Source: DATLBA01 sp035527275 (lineage in GTDB: Bacteria; Planctomycetota; Phycisphaerae; FEN-1346). Taken from it: a stretch of 60,518 nt of DNA. Location: positions 1-60,518 of the forward strand of contig DATLBA010000067.1 of assembly GCA_035527275.1 (NCBI GenBank), written 5' to 3'. Position numbers and translations under genes: made by a program. Numbering within the stretch: position 1 is the first letter of the stretch; each line of letters opens with the position of its first letter. Positions 51,831 through 59,899 of this stretch are shown in pieces. The notes beneath the pieces are model-generated. The model saw only the letters and a list, made by a program, of their open reading frames with translations. It was not told the DNA's origin and did no database searches.

Positions 51831-52454
51831 TTACAGGACGCGCGCCACTGCTGCCTCGATCTCCGCCGCCACCTCGTCCGGCGGACGGGAGGCGTCCACC
51901 ACCGTGAACCGGTCGGGGCGCTCCCGCGCCATCGCCAGGAACCCCTGCCGCACCTTCTCGTGATAGGCCCGCTCCTTGGATTCGACGCGGTCGCGATCCC
52001 CTCCCAGTCGCGCGAACCCCGTTTCAACGTCCACATCGATGATGACGGTCAGGTCCGGCTCGATGCCGCCGCAAGCCGCCCGCCCCAGTTCCCAGATTAG
52101 GTCGGGCTCGATGCCGCCCGCGTAGCCCTGATAGGCAACGGTGGACGAGATGAACCGGTCGCTGACAACCACGAGCCCCACCTCAAGCGCCGGCCGCACG
52201 ATACGCGTCATCATTTCCGCGCGGCTCGCCATATAAAGGAAAACCTCGGTCCGCGCGTCCATTTCCGGCAGCCGCTTATCCAGGAGGACATCGCGGATGC
52301 GCTCGGAGACGGGCGTGGAGCCGGGATCGCGCACGGCGGTTGCCTGGCGGCCCTTTTCACGCAGGCGGCGGACCAAGTGCGCGGCCTGCGTGGTCTTGCC
52401 GCAACCCTCCGGTCCATCGAGTACGATAAAACGCCCCGGCAGCGTTTCAGCCAC
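51831..52454 (-). CDS. tmk: Thymidylate kinase
   Basis: 207 residues from GTG 52454. P-loop GPEGCGKTT (14-22), DRFISSTVAYQGYAGGI (DRYxxSxxAYQG motif of dTMP kinases), LVVVSDR, VIIDVDVETGFARLGGDRDRVE (lid). It phosphorylates dTMP to dTDP. Starts 1 nt after the lipoyl gene stop. Confidence 0.95.
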   Translation of the reverse strand: MAETLPGRFIVLDGPEGCGKTTQAAHLVRRLREKGRQATAVRDPGSTPVSERIRDVLLDKRLPEMDARTEVFLYMASRAEMMTRIVRPALEVGLVVVSDRFISSTVAYQGYAGGIEPDLIWELGRAACGGIEPDLTVIIDVDVETGFARLGGDRDRVESKERAYHEKVRQGFLAMARERPDRFTVVDASRPPDEVAAEIEAAVARVL

Positions 52455-52455
52455 G

Positions 52456-52704
52456 CTAATCCTCCACTTCGATCCGACAAAGCACCTCGCCGACCTTGAC
52501 CTCCGCGTCCTCGTCGGCCACCAGTTCGACGACCTTGCCTCGAACGGGACTCGGCACGTCGAAGGTGGCCTTGTCGGTAATCATCTGGACGAGTTCATCT
52601 TCCTTCTCGACCGTCTCGCCCGCTTCGACGTATCAGAACGAGATGCGCGCCTCATCGCCTGCGTTCTCGCCCAACGGCGGAAACTTGACGTCTGTAAGTG
52701 CCAT
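52456..52704 (-). pseudogene. Lipoyl/biotinyl-domain protein with in-frame TGA
   Basis: 82 codons: MALTDVKFPPLGENAGDEARISF, stop TGA at 52635-52633, then YVEAGETVEKEDELVQMITDKATFDVPSPVRGKVVELV. The DKATFDV loop holds the lipoylated Lys. Homologous E2 lipoyl domains have Trp (TGG) before Y-x-x-x-G, so TGG to TGA explains the stop. Either a fresh nonsense mutation, a sequencing error, or recoding. It lies 24 nt after lipA and 1 nt before tmk, so it was part of the operon as the substrate of LipA/LipB. Confidence 0.85.
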
Positions 52705-52728
52705 CCCTGAACTTCGGTCTCTTACGGC

Positions 52729-53631
52729 CTAAACGTTCCGCTCCTGAAAAACACGCGCGGCCTGATAACTGCTGCGGACAAAGGGCCCCGCCGCCACGGC
52801 CGCAAAGCCGATGGTCCGCGCCTCGTCCTCCCAGGCCGCGAACTCCGGCGGCTCGACGAACCGCTCCACAGGCACGTGGGCCGGCGACGGCGCCAGATAC
52901 TGACCGATGGTCAGCATCTCACAGCCCGCCGCCCGCAGATTGCGGAGCACGGCCGACACCTCCCCGTGCGTTTCCCCCAGGCCGACCATCAAGCCGCTTT
53001 TGGTATACACTATCGCGCCGCGCCCGGCCGCCCGCTTCCCGGCATAGGCCAGCACCCCGAGGCTTCTTCGATAATCCGCCTGCGGCCGCACCCGCGGATA
53101 CAGCCGCGGAACCGTTTCCACATTATGATTGAAAACGTCGGGCCGCGCTTCAAGAACCGTCTCGACGCAGGAATGGCTACCCTTGAAATCCGGCGTCAGG
53201 ACTTCGATGACGGCCTCGGGCAGCCGGTCGCGCACGGCGCGAACCGTCCGCGCGAAATGCGCTGCGCCGCCGTCGGCAAGATCGTCGCGCGTCACACTGG
53301 TAATCACCACATACCTGAGACCAAGCCGCGCGCTTGCTTCGGCGACCGCCTCCGGCTCGTCCTTGCGCAAGGGGCCGGGGTCGGCCGAGGAGCGAATCGC
53401 GCAGAACCGGCAGTTACGCGTGCACACGTCGCCCAGAATGAGAAACGTAGCCGTGCCGCATGCGAAACACTCGGGCAGGTTCGGACAATGGGCGCTCGAG
53501 CAGACGGTCGCCAGATCCAACTCCTCCAGGATCCGGCGTACGCGCCCCGCCTTCCCCCCCGCCGGAATGCGTTTTCTGAGCCAGGGAGGGAACCCTGTTG
53601 CGCATTTGGCGCGCGACGACCTAGGCTTCAT
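52729..53631 (-). CDS. lipA: Lipoyl synthase
   Basis: 300 residues from ATG 53631, overlapping the lipB stop (ATGA); the frame extends upstream to 53790 without support. Auxiliary cluster cysteines CSSAHCPNLPEC (CX4CX5C), radical-SAM CTRNCRFC (CX3CX2C) and the C-terminal RSSY motif are all present. It inserts sulfur at C6 and C8 of octanoyl groups on lipoyl domains. Confidence 0.96.
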   Translation of the reverse strand: MKPRSSRAKCATGFPPWLRKRIPAGGKAGRVRRILEELDLATVCSSAHCPNLPECFACGTATFLILGDVCTRNCRFCAIRSSADPGPLRKDEPEAVAEASARLGLRYVVITSVTRDDLADGGAAHFARTVRAVRDRLPEAVIEVLTPDFKGSHSCVETVLEARPDVFNHNVETVPRLYPRVRPQADYRRSLGVLAYAGKRAAGRGAIVYTKSGLMVGLGETHGEVSAVLRNLRAAGCEMLTIGQYLAPSPAHVPVERFVEPPEFAAWEDEARTIGFAAVAAGPFVRSSYQAARVFQERNV

Positions 53632-54314
53632 CGGCTGCTCCACTCCAGGACACTGGTTTTCTCCCGCGCCCCGTCGAACCCAAAAACCTCGACCATACAT
53701 TCTACAAGACCCGGTTTGACCTCGGCAACCGGGACCGCACGCCCCAGCAGCCTTTCCAGACTCGTGACCCCAACGCCCCGAATGCCGCACGGCACAATCA
53801 GGTCGAAGTGCGACAAGTTCGTGGCCACGTTCAGCGCAAACCCATGATACGTGACCCAGCGTCTCACCGCGACGCCGATGGAGGCAATCTTTTCCTCGCC
53901 GACCCAGACGCCCGTCAGTCCCTCCCGCCTGCGGCCCTCCACGCCGAAGCGCCCCAGGAGCCGAATCAGGACCTCCTCCAAGTCGCGAAGGTACCGGTGA
54001 ATATCGCGGCCGTGAAGGTCCAGGCGAAGAATCGGGTAACCCACCACCTGGCCCGGCCCGTGATAGGTGACGTCGCCGCCTCGGCTCGCTTCATGGACCT
54101 CGATTCCCTCGGCCGCCAGCCGCTCTCGCGTCGCTACAACATGCTCGCCGCGGGCCCCCCGGCCGATGGTAATCACCGGCGGGTCGTGCTCGACGAGGAC
54201 AAGGTACGCCCGCTCCTCTTCGGCGGCCTTCACCTCTTCCCGAAGGTGGCACTGGAGGCGCAGCGCGGGCTCGTATGCCGCACACCCCATATCTCGAATA
54301 GTAAGTTCGGCCAT
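53628..54314 (-). CDS. lipB: Octanoyltransferase
   Basis: 228 residues. RGARGEHVVATRERLAAEGIE; RGGDVTYHGPGQVVGYPIL (family signature), EEKIASIGVAVRRWVTYHGFALNV with the active Lys, and VPCGIRGVGVTSL with the active Cys. It transfers octanoyl from ACP to lipoyl domains before LipA acts. First gene of the operon; IS debris lies just upstream. Confidence 0.95.
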   Translation of the reverse strand: MAELTIRDMGCAAYEPALRLQCHLREEVKAAEEERAYLVLVEHDPPVITIGRGARGEHVVATRERLAAEGIEVHEASRGGDVTYHGPGQVVGYPILRLDLHGRDIHRYLRDLEEVLIRLLGRFGVEGRRREGLTGVWVGEEKIASIGVAVRRWVTYHGFALNVATNLSHFDLIVPCGIRGVGVTSLERLLGRAVPVAEVKPGLVECMVEVFGFDGAREKTSVLEWSSR

Positions 54315-54354
54315 CTCGGGCTGCTATTGAGTCCTGTGTTGCCAATGGAACGAA

Positions 54355-54648
54355 TCATAATCTGAGCCCTGCGAACCGGAAGAACGAACGAAGCAGCGAC
54401 TGGCTATGTCGCTGTCGGCGAAGCGATTTGGCGACCTCTCGGTGCAGATGGCCAACATCATCCGGGATGAAATTGGCCAACTGAACGGATTTGCTGTGGT
54501 TCCAGATCTGCTCGGCCGGATTGAGCTCCGGTGCATAGGCGGGATGCCATTCCGGCTCGAACCGGTCGGGATGCTCTTCTCGGAGCCGGCGCACCGCCTT
54601 GCGATGGACGCTGTAGCGATCCAGCACGAGGTCGCAGACCGCTTCCAA
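54355..54648 (-). mobile_element. IS630-family transposase fragment (C-terminal DDE part)
   Basis: 97 codons: LVLDRYSVHRKAVRRLREEHP and HPAYAPELNPAEQIWNHSK, the second and third acidic blocks of IS630/Tc1-like DDE_3 transposases. The N-terminal HTH and first Asp are missing. Short repeats of GAAGCGGTCTGCGAC flank its 5' side (54,629-54,643 and 54,676-54,690). Non-functional. Confidence 0.75.
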
Positions 54649-54770
54649 TCCCTTTCGTGGGGATGCCCGCCTGTTGTCGCAGACCGCTTCGAACAGGCGG
54701 GAAGCGGTCTTCGACTTTCGGCATAGGCGGCCGCGGCCCCAGCCAGGACTCGCCCCGGTTCCCTGAAGCC

Positions 54771-55026
54771 ATGCGACAGGTCACCACGGGCGACTCGACG
54801 TGGCGAGCGGCGGCGAGTCTCCATCCGTACCGGCTCCTGGCGGACAAAGGCTATGACGCCGAGCACAACCACCAACTGCGCCGCGAATCCCGATGTACAT
54901 CGGGAGGCGTCCACAGCACCGTGATCCCCCTCAACCCCCGCAACCGCGGCCGCAATGGGCCCAAGACCCGCTATCGGCGGGAAATGAAAAGGGAGTTTCC
55001 CCGGCAGCAGAACGGTCAACGCTGGC
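54771..55026 (+). mobile_element. IS4/IS5-family transposase fragment
   Basis: Reads RLLADKGYDAEHNHQL, then HSTVIPLNPRNRGRNGPKTR, then RREMKREFPRQQNGQRW and stops matching. This is the second-Asp (AD-GYD) and downstream block of DDE_Tnp_1 transposases. A CGATGTACATCG palindrome lies in a short insertion between the two blocks. N- and C-termini are missing. Confidence 0.65.
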
Positions 55027-55207
55027 TCATTTCGAGCTTTTCAAAAAGCGCCGGATATTCGGAACATGCCCAGGAAAAGAAATCTTGAAGGCGCTCCTTC
55101 TCCTCCCACACCTGGATCACAGGACACACATCGACCCCGTATTGCTCAGTGAACTGGTCAACCTGGTCGAAAGACAATTCTAATCCCGGCATTTTCGCGG
55201 TCTCCAA
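55016..55207 (-). CDS. Small hypothetical protein
   Basis: 63 codons from ATG 55207, or 58 from ATG 55192 (MPGLELSFDQVDQFTEQYG). Protein-like composition with acidic and aromatic residues (VIQVWEEKERLQDFFSWACSEYP). It ends at the edge of the IS fragment, so it may be truncated. No family recognised. Confidence 0.4.
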   Translation of the reverse strand: METAKMPGLELSFDQVDQFTEQYGVDVCPVIQVWEEKERLQDFFSWACSEYPALFEKLEMSQR

Positions 55208-55309
55208 AACCTGTCCGTTATCATATACTCGGCGTGCGGCAGTTGCAACATTGATTCACAGATTCTTGAGTGGGCGGGGCCGTTTCACGCGGGGCATGGA
55301 CCCCTATGG

Positions 55310-57739
55310 TCACCCCTCGGTCGGCAGCCGGTATGTGCTTAGGAAGTACAAGGCCAACAGGGCGTCGGTGTGCAGGAGTTCCGGGTCGCTGATTGTGCCC
55401 ATCCGTTGTTTGACCTCGATGACAAACCAGAACCCGAGGCCCAGGCGGGCATCGCGCCCGAAGGCGTACTCCAGCGCCCTTTCGTCGGGCAGGTCCTGGC
55501 GGACGACGGCTCGGACGAGGCGGCCGATGATCTCATGGAGTCCCTCGAACGCCGCCCGATAGGATTGGCCTTCCATCAGGCCGCGCACGCGATCGAGTTC
55601 GCCTATCAAAGTCCTGGCGGCTTCCGGCGACAGGTCCTCCAAGGCGTCGAGGGGGCCGCGCTGGCGCCGGAGCCCGCGGCGAAAGGCGGCAAGGGAGCGG
55701 CGGGCCCGGCGAAACAACGGCCCTAGCCGCGCCCCCTCCTGAGCACGTTCCCCCGTCAGGAACTGGTAGAACTCTCCGGGTCGACCCAGCAGGTTCCCCA
55801 TAGCGATCGCCAGTTGCCGCCTGAGCGCCGGGTTTTTCGTCGCATGCATCCTCGGCAGAATTTCCCACGCCGCTTCGATGACGCCGTGCTTGGAAACCGC
55901 CTCGGCCCCCGAGACGATGACCCGATCAGCCCGCTTTTCCCCGAGAAGCCGCATCAGCCGGCCCACCGAGTCGCGCCCCCCGATGGCGCCCAGCGCCTGG
56001 GCGCACGCTTCCTGGACCTCCTCGGACCGGCTGGCGAGGCCCTCGACCAGGGTGGGGACGGCGCGGTGGTCCCCGATTTGCCCGAGCGCCCTGGCCGCCT
56101 GAGGCCGGATGGCGGAGTGGGGGTCCCCCAGCCGCTCCAGCAGCGCTTCGACGGCGTCGGGCGAGCCGATGCGCCCCAGCGCCCGGGCCGCTTCCTCGCG
56201 GACCTCGTGGTCGGGGTCGTCCAGCCGGCCGAGGATGTCGGCCACCGCCAGGTCGCTCGACGCGCCTTCGACGCTCCGCAGCGCTCGGGCCGTGCGCTGG
56301 CTCGTGGCCGCGCCGCCCAGAAGACTGATGTTCGCAAAGGTTCGGAAGATGCCCGGCGTCGCCAAGCGCGAGACGACAAATCCCACCGGTCGTTCCCGAC
56401 CCTCGCGGATGCGGGAAAGCATCACGAGGCTCAACGCACACAAGCCGAAAGAAACTAGGGCCACCACGTGGAAACTGCCCATCGTGAAACCACCGGGAAT
56501 CGTGGCGTGGAAATCCAGCAGCGCGTCGTTCAACAGCCCCCCGACGATCGGTCCCACTGCCGCAATCAGTCCCACCAGCGCGCTATACCACGCGATGAAC
56601 GCCGTCCGGTTCCGCTGCGGCGCCAGCGTCAGCATGAGCGTGCTGGTCCCGACCCAGTATCCAGGGCCGAGGATGCCGACCCCCAGGGCCGTCAACGGCA
56701 GGATAAAGATGTAGTTGTTCGACGTCAGGAAAAAGTAGCCGACCCACGCGATCAGCGGATGCAGCGCGCCCAAAAGGACCGCCGGTTTGCGGCCGAACCG
56801 GTCCATGACCACCCCCCATTGTGTTGCGGTGAAGATCCAGGTGACCTGCGTGATGACAAACATGATGCCCAGCCATATGTAGGGCGCGCCGATCTGGTCG
56901 TCGGCCGTGATGTAAGGAGCCACGAACGGCCCGAGCACGCCCACCGAGAAAGTCCAGAGTCCGATTGCGACGGAGAGGGTCATGAACTTGCGGCTCTTGA
57001 GGGGCTGGACGAACTGCCGCCAGCCGACCTGCGGCTCGTCCTTGTGTTTCCGGGGTTCTGGAATCCGTATGTGAAGGAGAATGTCCAACACCCCAAGGAG
57101 CCCACCGACTCCGAAAACGGCGGCGTAGGTATAAAACAGGGCTGTGTTGTCCGCACTCGCCGCCTTGTCGAGCGCGACCTGGATGCCGAAGAACCAGAAC
57201 ATGTTGAGCAAGTGGACAACGGCGCTGCGGCGGCCGAAAAAGGTGCCGCGTATGTTCTCCGGAATCAGGTCGCTGATCCACGACCACCACCCCGGGGTGC
57301 TGAGGCACATCAGAATCCACGACCCGGCCGCCGCCACCATCAGGACCGCGACGCCGAGTTCCTTGTCGCCCCGCTGAGCCGCATAAACGGCCACACCCGC
57401 CTGCGCGAACGCCAACAGGCGGTGAATCACCTGAGCGCCGATCCAGAAACCCTTGCGCGTCTTCAGGCGGCTGAAGATGAAGATCGCTACGAGTTGGAGC
57501 GGCATGGCCAGTTGGGTAATCGCCACGAGGAGGCCCAGCTCGCTGGCCGAAGCACCCAAATGGTTCTTGACAAAAATCTGCAGGATCGCCTGCGGGGCGC
57601 AGGCGGCACACCAAGCCATGCCCATGGCGCCGGCGACAATGTTCAACCGCATCGCGCGCCTGAGGCGCACCGGCGTGATTGGGCGGCCGGCGGTGTCCAG
57701 CGGGTTGGCGTTGTCCGAGGTTAGCGTGTCGGTTTGCAT
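55310..57739 (-). CDS. MFS transporter fused to a HEAT-repeat domain
   Basis: 809 residues. Twelve-helix MFS-like part at about 28-455 (GAMGMAWCAACAPQAILQIFV, WISDLIPENIRGTFFGRRSAV, GVVMDRFGRKPAVLLGALHPLIAW). HEAT/PBS repeats at about 490-640 (DDPDHEVREEAARALGRIGSPDAVEALLERL, DPHSAIRPQAARALGQIGDHRAVPTL, SRSEEVQEACAQALGAIGG). Helical C-terminus to the end. Cytosolic HEAT repeats probably bind a partner protein. Transport substrate unknown. Its start overlaps the cca stop region by 19 nt. Confidence 0.85.
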   Translation of the reverse strand: MQTDTLTSDNANPLDTAGRPITPVRLRRAMRLNIVAGAMGMAWCAACAPQAILQIFVKNHLGASASELGLLVAITQLAMPLQLVAIFIFSRLKTRKGFWIGAQVIHRLLAFAQAGVAVYAAQRGDKELGVAVLMVAAAGSWILMCLSTPGWWSWISDLIPENIRGTFFGRRSAVVHLLNMFWFFGIQVALDKAASADNTALFYTYAAVFGVGGLLGVLDILLHIRIPEPRKHKDEPQVGWRQFVQPLKSRKFMTLSVAIGLWTFSVGVLGPFVAPYITADDQIGAPYIWLGIMFVITQVTWIFTATQWGVVMDRFGRKPAVLLGALHPLIAWVGYFFLTSNNYIFILPLTALGVGILGPGYWVGTSTLMLTLAPQRNRTAFIAWYSALVGLIAAVGPIVGGLLNDALLDFHATIPGGFTMGSFHVVALVSFGLCALSLVMLSRIREGRERPVGFVVSRLATPGIFRTFANISLLGGAATSQRTARALRSVEGASSDLAVADILGRLDDPDHEVREEAARALGRIGSPDAVEALLERLGDPHSAIRPQAARALGQIGDHRAVPTLVEGLASRSEEVQEACAQALGAIGGRDSVGRLMRLLGEKRADRVIVSGAEAVSKHGVIEAAWEILPRMHATKNPALRRQLAIAMGNLLGRPGEFYQFLTGERAQEGARLGPLFRRARRSLAAFRRGLRRQRGPLDALEDLSPEAARTLIGELDRVRGLMEGQSYRAAFEGLHEIIGRLVRAVVRQDLPDERALEYAFGRDARLGLGFWFVIEVKQRMGTISDPELLHTDALLALYFLSTYRLPTEG

Positions 57740-59055
57740 CGCTCCGCCGCGATTCGGCGCGCCAAGGCCAGCGCCTCGTCCTTCGACCCGGCGCGCCCTT
57801 CCAACTGGGCGTCATACACCTCGTCAAGGATCCGAGCGAAGACGGGCCCCGGCTCGAGGCCCATCGTGATTAAATCGCGCCCCGTGATGAGCGGTTGTGC
57901 CCGCAGATCCTCCTCGCCGGCGGCGCGATACCGGGCCATCAGGGCTTCGTAGGCCTTCTCCGTTCCCCCGGAAGCCAGGCAGTCTGCCCGCCACAGTTCC
58001 GCCAGGTCCTCGAACCGCTCGTCGGCAAAGAGGCGCTTGAGGCGCGCTTCGCGCATCTGGTCGGCGTTCATCAGCATCATGTGTTTCGCAACGAGCCAGG
58101 TGACACGCCGCGCCGCCAGGCTGCTCAGACGCAGCCGCCGGCAGACCTCACGGGCCGTCTCCTCGCTCACCCGCTGGTGCCGGTAGAAGGTGACGCGGCC
58201 GCCGCGCATCTTCGCCGTGGTCGGCTTGCCCGTGTCGTGCAGGAGCGCCGCGAGCGCAAGTTCCATGGTCGGCTCCCGCAAGCGCTCCAGACACAGGAGC
58301 GTATGTCGGAAAACGTCGCCCTCGGGATGGACGGCGGGAGGCTGCGGCTGGCCCTTCAGGGCCTCAACCTCCGGCAGAACGACGACCAGAAGGCCCAGGT
58401 CCGACACCAGTTCCAGCCCGCGCCGCCGGCCTGCGGGCGGGGCGGTCAGGATCCGCGCAAGTTCCTCGCGCACCCGCTCCCCGCTGACGGAGGTGACGCT
58501 CGGCGCGAGCGCGCGAATCGCCTCGGCCGTCGCCGCCTCAATCGTGAAGTCCAACTCGGCCGCGAAGCGCACCGCCCGAAGCATCCTGAGGTGATCCTCT
58601 GCGAAGCGCCGGCGCGGGTCGCCCACTGCCCGGATGAGGCGCCCCGCCAGGTCCGCCTGCCCTCCCACATAGTCAATCACTTCCCCTTCGGCCGGGTCGA
58701 AGAACATCGCGTTAATCGTGAAGTCCCGCCGCCGGGCGTCCTCGCGGGCGTCGGTGAAGTGGACTTGGTCGGGGTGGCGGCCATCGGCGTAGCCGTGCTC
58801 GGCGCGGAACGTCGCGACTTCCGTCCGGACGGGCCCTTCCATGACGACCACCACGCCGAACGCTTTGCCGACCGTGAGGGCCTTGGGGTAGAGGGCGAGG
58901 ACCTCGTCGGGCGTGGCGCTGGTGGCCACATCGAAATCTTTCGCTGGCCGACCGAACAGGAGGTCGCGCACACACCCGCCGGCCAGCAGGGCCTCGTGCC
59001 CGGCGGCGCGGAGCCTTTCAATGATCGACTCGGCGTGTTCCCTCTGGGTCTTCAT
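57721..59055 (-). CDS. cca: CCA-adding enzyme / poly(A) polymerase family nucleotidyltransferase with HD domain
   Basis: 444 residues. Class II nucleotidyltransferase head: LAGGCVRDLLFGRPAKDFDVATSATPDEV (GGxVRD and DxD), RRDFTINAMFFDP, FAEDHLRMLRAVRFAAELDF. HD domain: ELALAALLHDTGKPTTAKMR. This plan is typical of bacterial CCA enzymes and PcnB; the HD domain favours a CCA-type enzyme. tRNA-Phe here encodes its own CCA, so repair may be the main role. Confidence 0.9.
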   Translation of the reverse strand: MKTQREHAESIIERLRAAGHEALLAGGCVRDLLFGRPAKDFDVATSATPDEVLALYPKALTVGKAFGVVVVMEGPVRTEVATFRAEHGYADGRHPDQVHFTDAREDARRRDFTINAMFFDPAEGEVIDYVGGQADLAGRLIRAVGDPRRRFAEDHLRMLRAVRFAAELDFTIEAATAEAIRALAPSVTSVSGERVREELARILTAPPAGRRRGLELVSDLGLLVVVLPEVEALKGQPQPPAVHPEGDVFRHTLLCLERLREPTMELALAALLHDTGKPTTAKMRGGRVTFYRHQRVSEETAREVCRRLRLSSLAARRVTWLVAKHMMLMNADQMREARLKRLFADERFEDLAELWRADCLASGGTEKAYEALMARYRAAGEEDLRAQPLITGRDLITMGLEPGPVFARILDEVYDAQLEGRAGSKDEALALARRIAAERCKPTR

Positions 59056-59232
59056 GTCCGCTGGGCGCGGAGCATACCGCGCGGGGCGGTCCGGCGTAAA
59101 GCAATTCGCAGAACCGGTCGGGCGAGGGGCGTGACCACGGATTGTGGCGCGAGACGGTGGACGCCGAGAGTGGAAACGCCCGAGCCGCCGCCGAAACGGC
59201 TCCAGGTGGCAGCGCGTCGTCTCCCGCGTTCG

Positions 59233-59736
59233 CTACTCCGGCTCGACGTTCGGGAAAAGTTCACCGGGGAAGCGGCGACGAGGCCTCTCGGGTTCCCGCG
59301 GCGCCTTGCGAAGAGGTTCTTCACGGGTCACGGGCGACGCGGGCTCCTCCGTCACAGGGGTCTCTCGCTCGACCCCTCCGGGTAGTGTTTCCGCTGCCCC
59401 GGACCGACGCCAGGGACACTCGATCCAACCCCGATCCGATGCCTCCCTCAGCCCGAGGACCACACCCGCGGCCAGTAAGACAAGGGCAAGCAGGGCGCCC
59501 ATCTTCCCTGCGCGGCTGGACCACGCGCCAAGGCCGGCCAGCAGAGCCAGGACCTCCAGGCCGCCGAAGAGGAGGACCAGGAGGCCCGCCACGAGTTTCG
59601 TGTTCTCGGGCCGCACGACATCAGGCACCGTGACCAAGCCGAGGATGGCGAGTGTGGTCAAGGCGAAACCTGCCGTGGCCGCCTTGAGGCTGAAAACACC
59701 GAGCCCCTCATTGGGTCCCCTGCCCTGGCTTTCCAT
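59233..59736 (-). CDS. Small multi-span membrane protein, unknown
   Basis: 167 residues with about four hydrophobic segments (LKAATAGFALTTLAILGLV; LVAGLLVLLFGGLEVLALLAGL; MGALLALVLLAAGVVLG) and a charged Glu/Pro/Arg C-terminal tail. No known motif. Separate from the DUF1846 gene by 163 nt. Confidence 0.6.
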   Translation of the reverse strand: MESQGRGPNEGLGVFSLKAATAGFALTTLAILGLVTVPDVVRPENTKLVAGLLVLLFGGLEVLALLAGLGAWSSRAGKMGALLALVLLAAGVVLGLREASDRGWIECPWRRSGAAETLPGGVERETPVTEEPASPVTREEPLRKAPREPERPRRRFPGELFPNVEPE

Positions 59737-59899
59737 CGCGCGTCCTCCCGCATGCCTGTGCCCACCCCGAGGGTACGGCCTGCATGGGCGTTGTCAATGA
59801 CTCGTTGATTCTTCGAGAACGCGTTCAGCGCGCGAGCGAAGCGTCGGCGGCGCAGGACGCACCAGCCTGCTCCCGCGCGCGGCCCGGCCGCCGGGGCCG

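Noticed and set aside
52633..52635. UGA reassigned to Trp or Sec in this organism
   Set aside because: Many genes in the window end in TGA with correct lengths (for example the gspC-like, lipB and initiator genes), and no SECIS-like evidence is visible; a point mutation or error is simpler.
54629..54690. Possible CRISPR repeat (repeated GAAGCGGTCTGCGAC around a segment containing ATCCCCACGAAAGGGATTG)
   Set aside because: Only two short copies, spacing far too small for spacers, no cas genes, and one copy lies inside a transposase reading frame.
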